A stretch of 64,000 nucleotides of DNA from Echinococcus granulosus. Taxonomy: Eukaryota > Platyhelminthes > Cestoda > Cyclophyllidea > Taeniidae. The stretch spans positions 194,261 to 258,260 of the forward strand of contig NW_020170409.1 in assembly GCF_000524195.1 (NCBI RefSeq), read 5' to 3'. Under the pieces are notes generated by a model. It worked only from the letters and a program-made list of their open reading frames with translations. It ran no database searches and was not told the origin of the DNA. Shown here piece after piece: positions 62,301 to 64,000 of this stretch (the first letter of the stretch is position 1; each line of letters begins with the position of its first letter). The translations under genes were made by a program, and so were the position numbers.

Positions 62301-64000
62301 AGCATATCTGAAGTGCATCCTCCCACATATTTTTAACAATGGCAACAAATACCACTGTGCCGATTTAAATTCCACTCGGTCATGTCTGCTTCCATTTTAC
62401 CGATTTTTTTGAAACTGTAAAGCCTCATTTACGTGTTGTCTGAAACAACGCAGAAACCAGTGCCTAATTCGAGCGCCTTGTCTAAATTAAGGTGGCTTTC
62501 CTCAAGGAATAGGGTGACTCTCCACTCAAAATATGTGAGAATTATTTCCCGAAACATCTTAATCAGATTTGGACTAATAAAACTGCGCAAAAGCAATGGA
62601 AAACAAGAATTCATGCCTACGACGGTTTCAAAATGTGGTATCTTACTCCAGGGAGCAAGGGAATCTGCGTGTCTTACCTTTTAATCCATCTCCGGTCTTC
62701 TTTACTGACATTTGTAGCATCTTTTCATTCAACATAGCAGCACGCACTGCTTTTGTATCAATTTGGACCTCGTTTTTTGTTTGTAGATTTTTTCACAGAT
62801 CCTCAATCAGTATACCAATATTTTAAAACTAAACTATACTTTCTTGTCCTTTAAAAGTGAAAATAAATGCCCTTAATGATTCTGTCCTGCGGCATTATGG
62901 ACAGGAATCTTCCTGCACAACACTTTTCTCTCTTTGGATTACCTGGATGGAGCTAATTGAAGAAGAGTACAATCAGAGAGCATCCACTTCCTTAGCGACG
63001 GTGCTGTGCAAGTAACTCCTCCTGTGTCCTACGTGGCTGGCAGTATGTTTGCTTCCCTGTGATGACAGAACGATGCTTTTCCGACCTTCCCTAAGTACCC
63101 TGCTATTGGGTCATAAATTAACTTCTTTCTTTAAAATCAACTAAAATTTTTTAAAAGCTCTATTTAAAACGCCACTTCTACTATCCCATATTTTAATTAA
63201 AGAGCACTTAGCTTTTACCCAAAAAAATTACAAGGTGTTTGTTTTTTGCACAGCAAGCACCTGTCCAACTGCCTTTTGAATGTGAGCAGAGAAAAAGTAA
63301 GAGCAATTCGTCCCTTTAAAGTTTCACCAAATTATGGGACATCGAAAGCAGTAGAAGACATCGTCTTTACTGTGTACAATGACGAAACTTTAATGAGGTC
63401 GGTTGAGAACCCAGCCAAGTGCTAAATGGCCTCGATGGTCCCTTAAGAGACCTTGGAGTTAGTAAGTTTGGATAGAACCTTGCCAAAACGTATACAGAAG
63501 GGTCGATGGACTGATGAAAGCACTGTAACAACACCAAATTGGTAACCAAAAGAGTAGCAAATGAGGAATCCAATTAGTGAGGTCACCACATTGCTAGTCG
63601 CTGAGGGATTTTTGAATCCACATTATTACACTCATCCATGGTCTCCGTTGACAGATTACACAGCTTTATTTTTCAGCACGGAAAAATTGTCAATGTTTTC
63701 TATAAGTATTTTCCTTACTGTGAGCACCAAGTATTTCCTGCTTGTTTAGTGGTAACTCCCAAACCGAGGCGGGGCGCGCATTGGGATGGATTGAAGGTGG
63801 TGAATAGAAAGCAGCAAACTTAAAGCAGCGATGCAAGCATTGAAGTCAAGCGCAGCTCCATGCTCCTCTTTCACAGAAAGTCTATTTGGATATTATTTAT
63901 TTCTTTAATGAATTCAAGTGTGTGTAAGAAAATACCTGTTGGTTGTACTGCCAATCCTTCGTATCCAAAGGTGAAGTGGGATATTCTCGACTTATCCTCA
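62301..64000. other. intergenic, nothing recognised
   Basis: No gene, RNA gene or clear repeat beyond possible weak continuation of the repeat at the left edge. Confidence 0.35.

Noticed and set aside
1..64000. tRNA, rRNA genes or CRISPR arrays
   Set aside because: No T-arm/D-arm pairs of a tRNA, no rRNA-like conserved stretch and no regularly spaced short repeats were seen by eye.

Overview
The window is eukaryotic nuclear DNA, most probably from a parasitic flatworm (tapeworm or fluke). The evidence is three animal genes cut by many introns, several introns of only 29-37 nt with GT...AG (sometimes GC...AG) ends, and introns that are tiny near the 5' end of a gene and kilobase-sized towards the 3' end, a trend known from flatworm genomes. 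Intergenic DNA is long, holds degenerate repeats, and contains one 100-N assembly gap inside a (TG)n tract. There are no prokaryotic operons, CRISPR arrays or recognisable tRNA/rRNA genes. Species cannot be named from the sequence.

Layout. 1-18.7 kb: mostly gene-poor. It holds a decayed Ty3/gypsy integrase fragment near 1.5-2.1 kb, a hairpin near 3.5 kb, an isolated exon-like frame at 7.7 kb, a degenerate repeat at 11.2-12.5 kb and a possible small membrane-protein locus at 14.8-15.4 kb. 18.75-23.26 kb (+): PDHX, the E3-binding protein of the mitochondrial pyruvate dehydrogenase complex, six exons, 488 residues, catalytically inactive. 24.06-25.09 kb (+): unassigned exon-like frames. 25.37-34.27 kb (-): a SPEF2/CPC1-like protein of the ciliary/flagellar central apparatus, about 20 exons, apparently without the N-terminal calponin-homology domain. 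34.3-34.9 kb: spacer with a G-quadruplex motif on the strand of both flanking genes. 34.96-52.35 kb (-): DNA topoisomerase II, 16 exons, 1633 residues, complete. 52.35-64 kb: no recognisable gene; a second copy of the 11-12 kb repeat lies at about 61.5-62.3 kb.

PDHX, SPEF2 and TOP2 have unrelated jobs (mitochondrial metabolism, axoneme, chromosome topology). PDHX faces SPEF2 tail to tail, and SPEF2 follows TOP2 head to tail about 0.7 kb downstream. Exon boundaries were set by reading frame, splice dinucleotides, phase agreement and family similarity from memory. All three models keep frame end to end; none is confirmed by transcripts.
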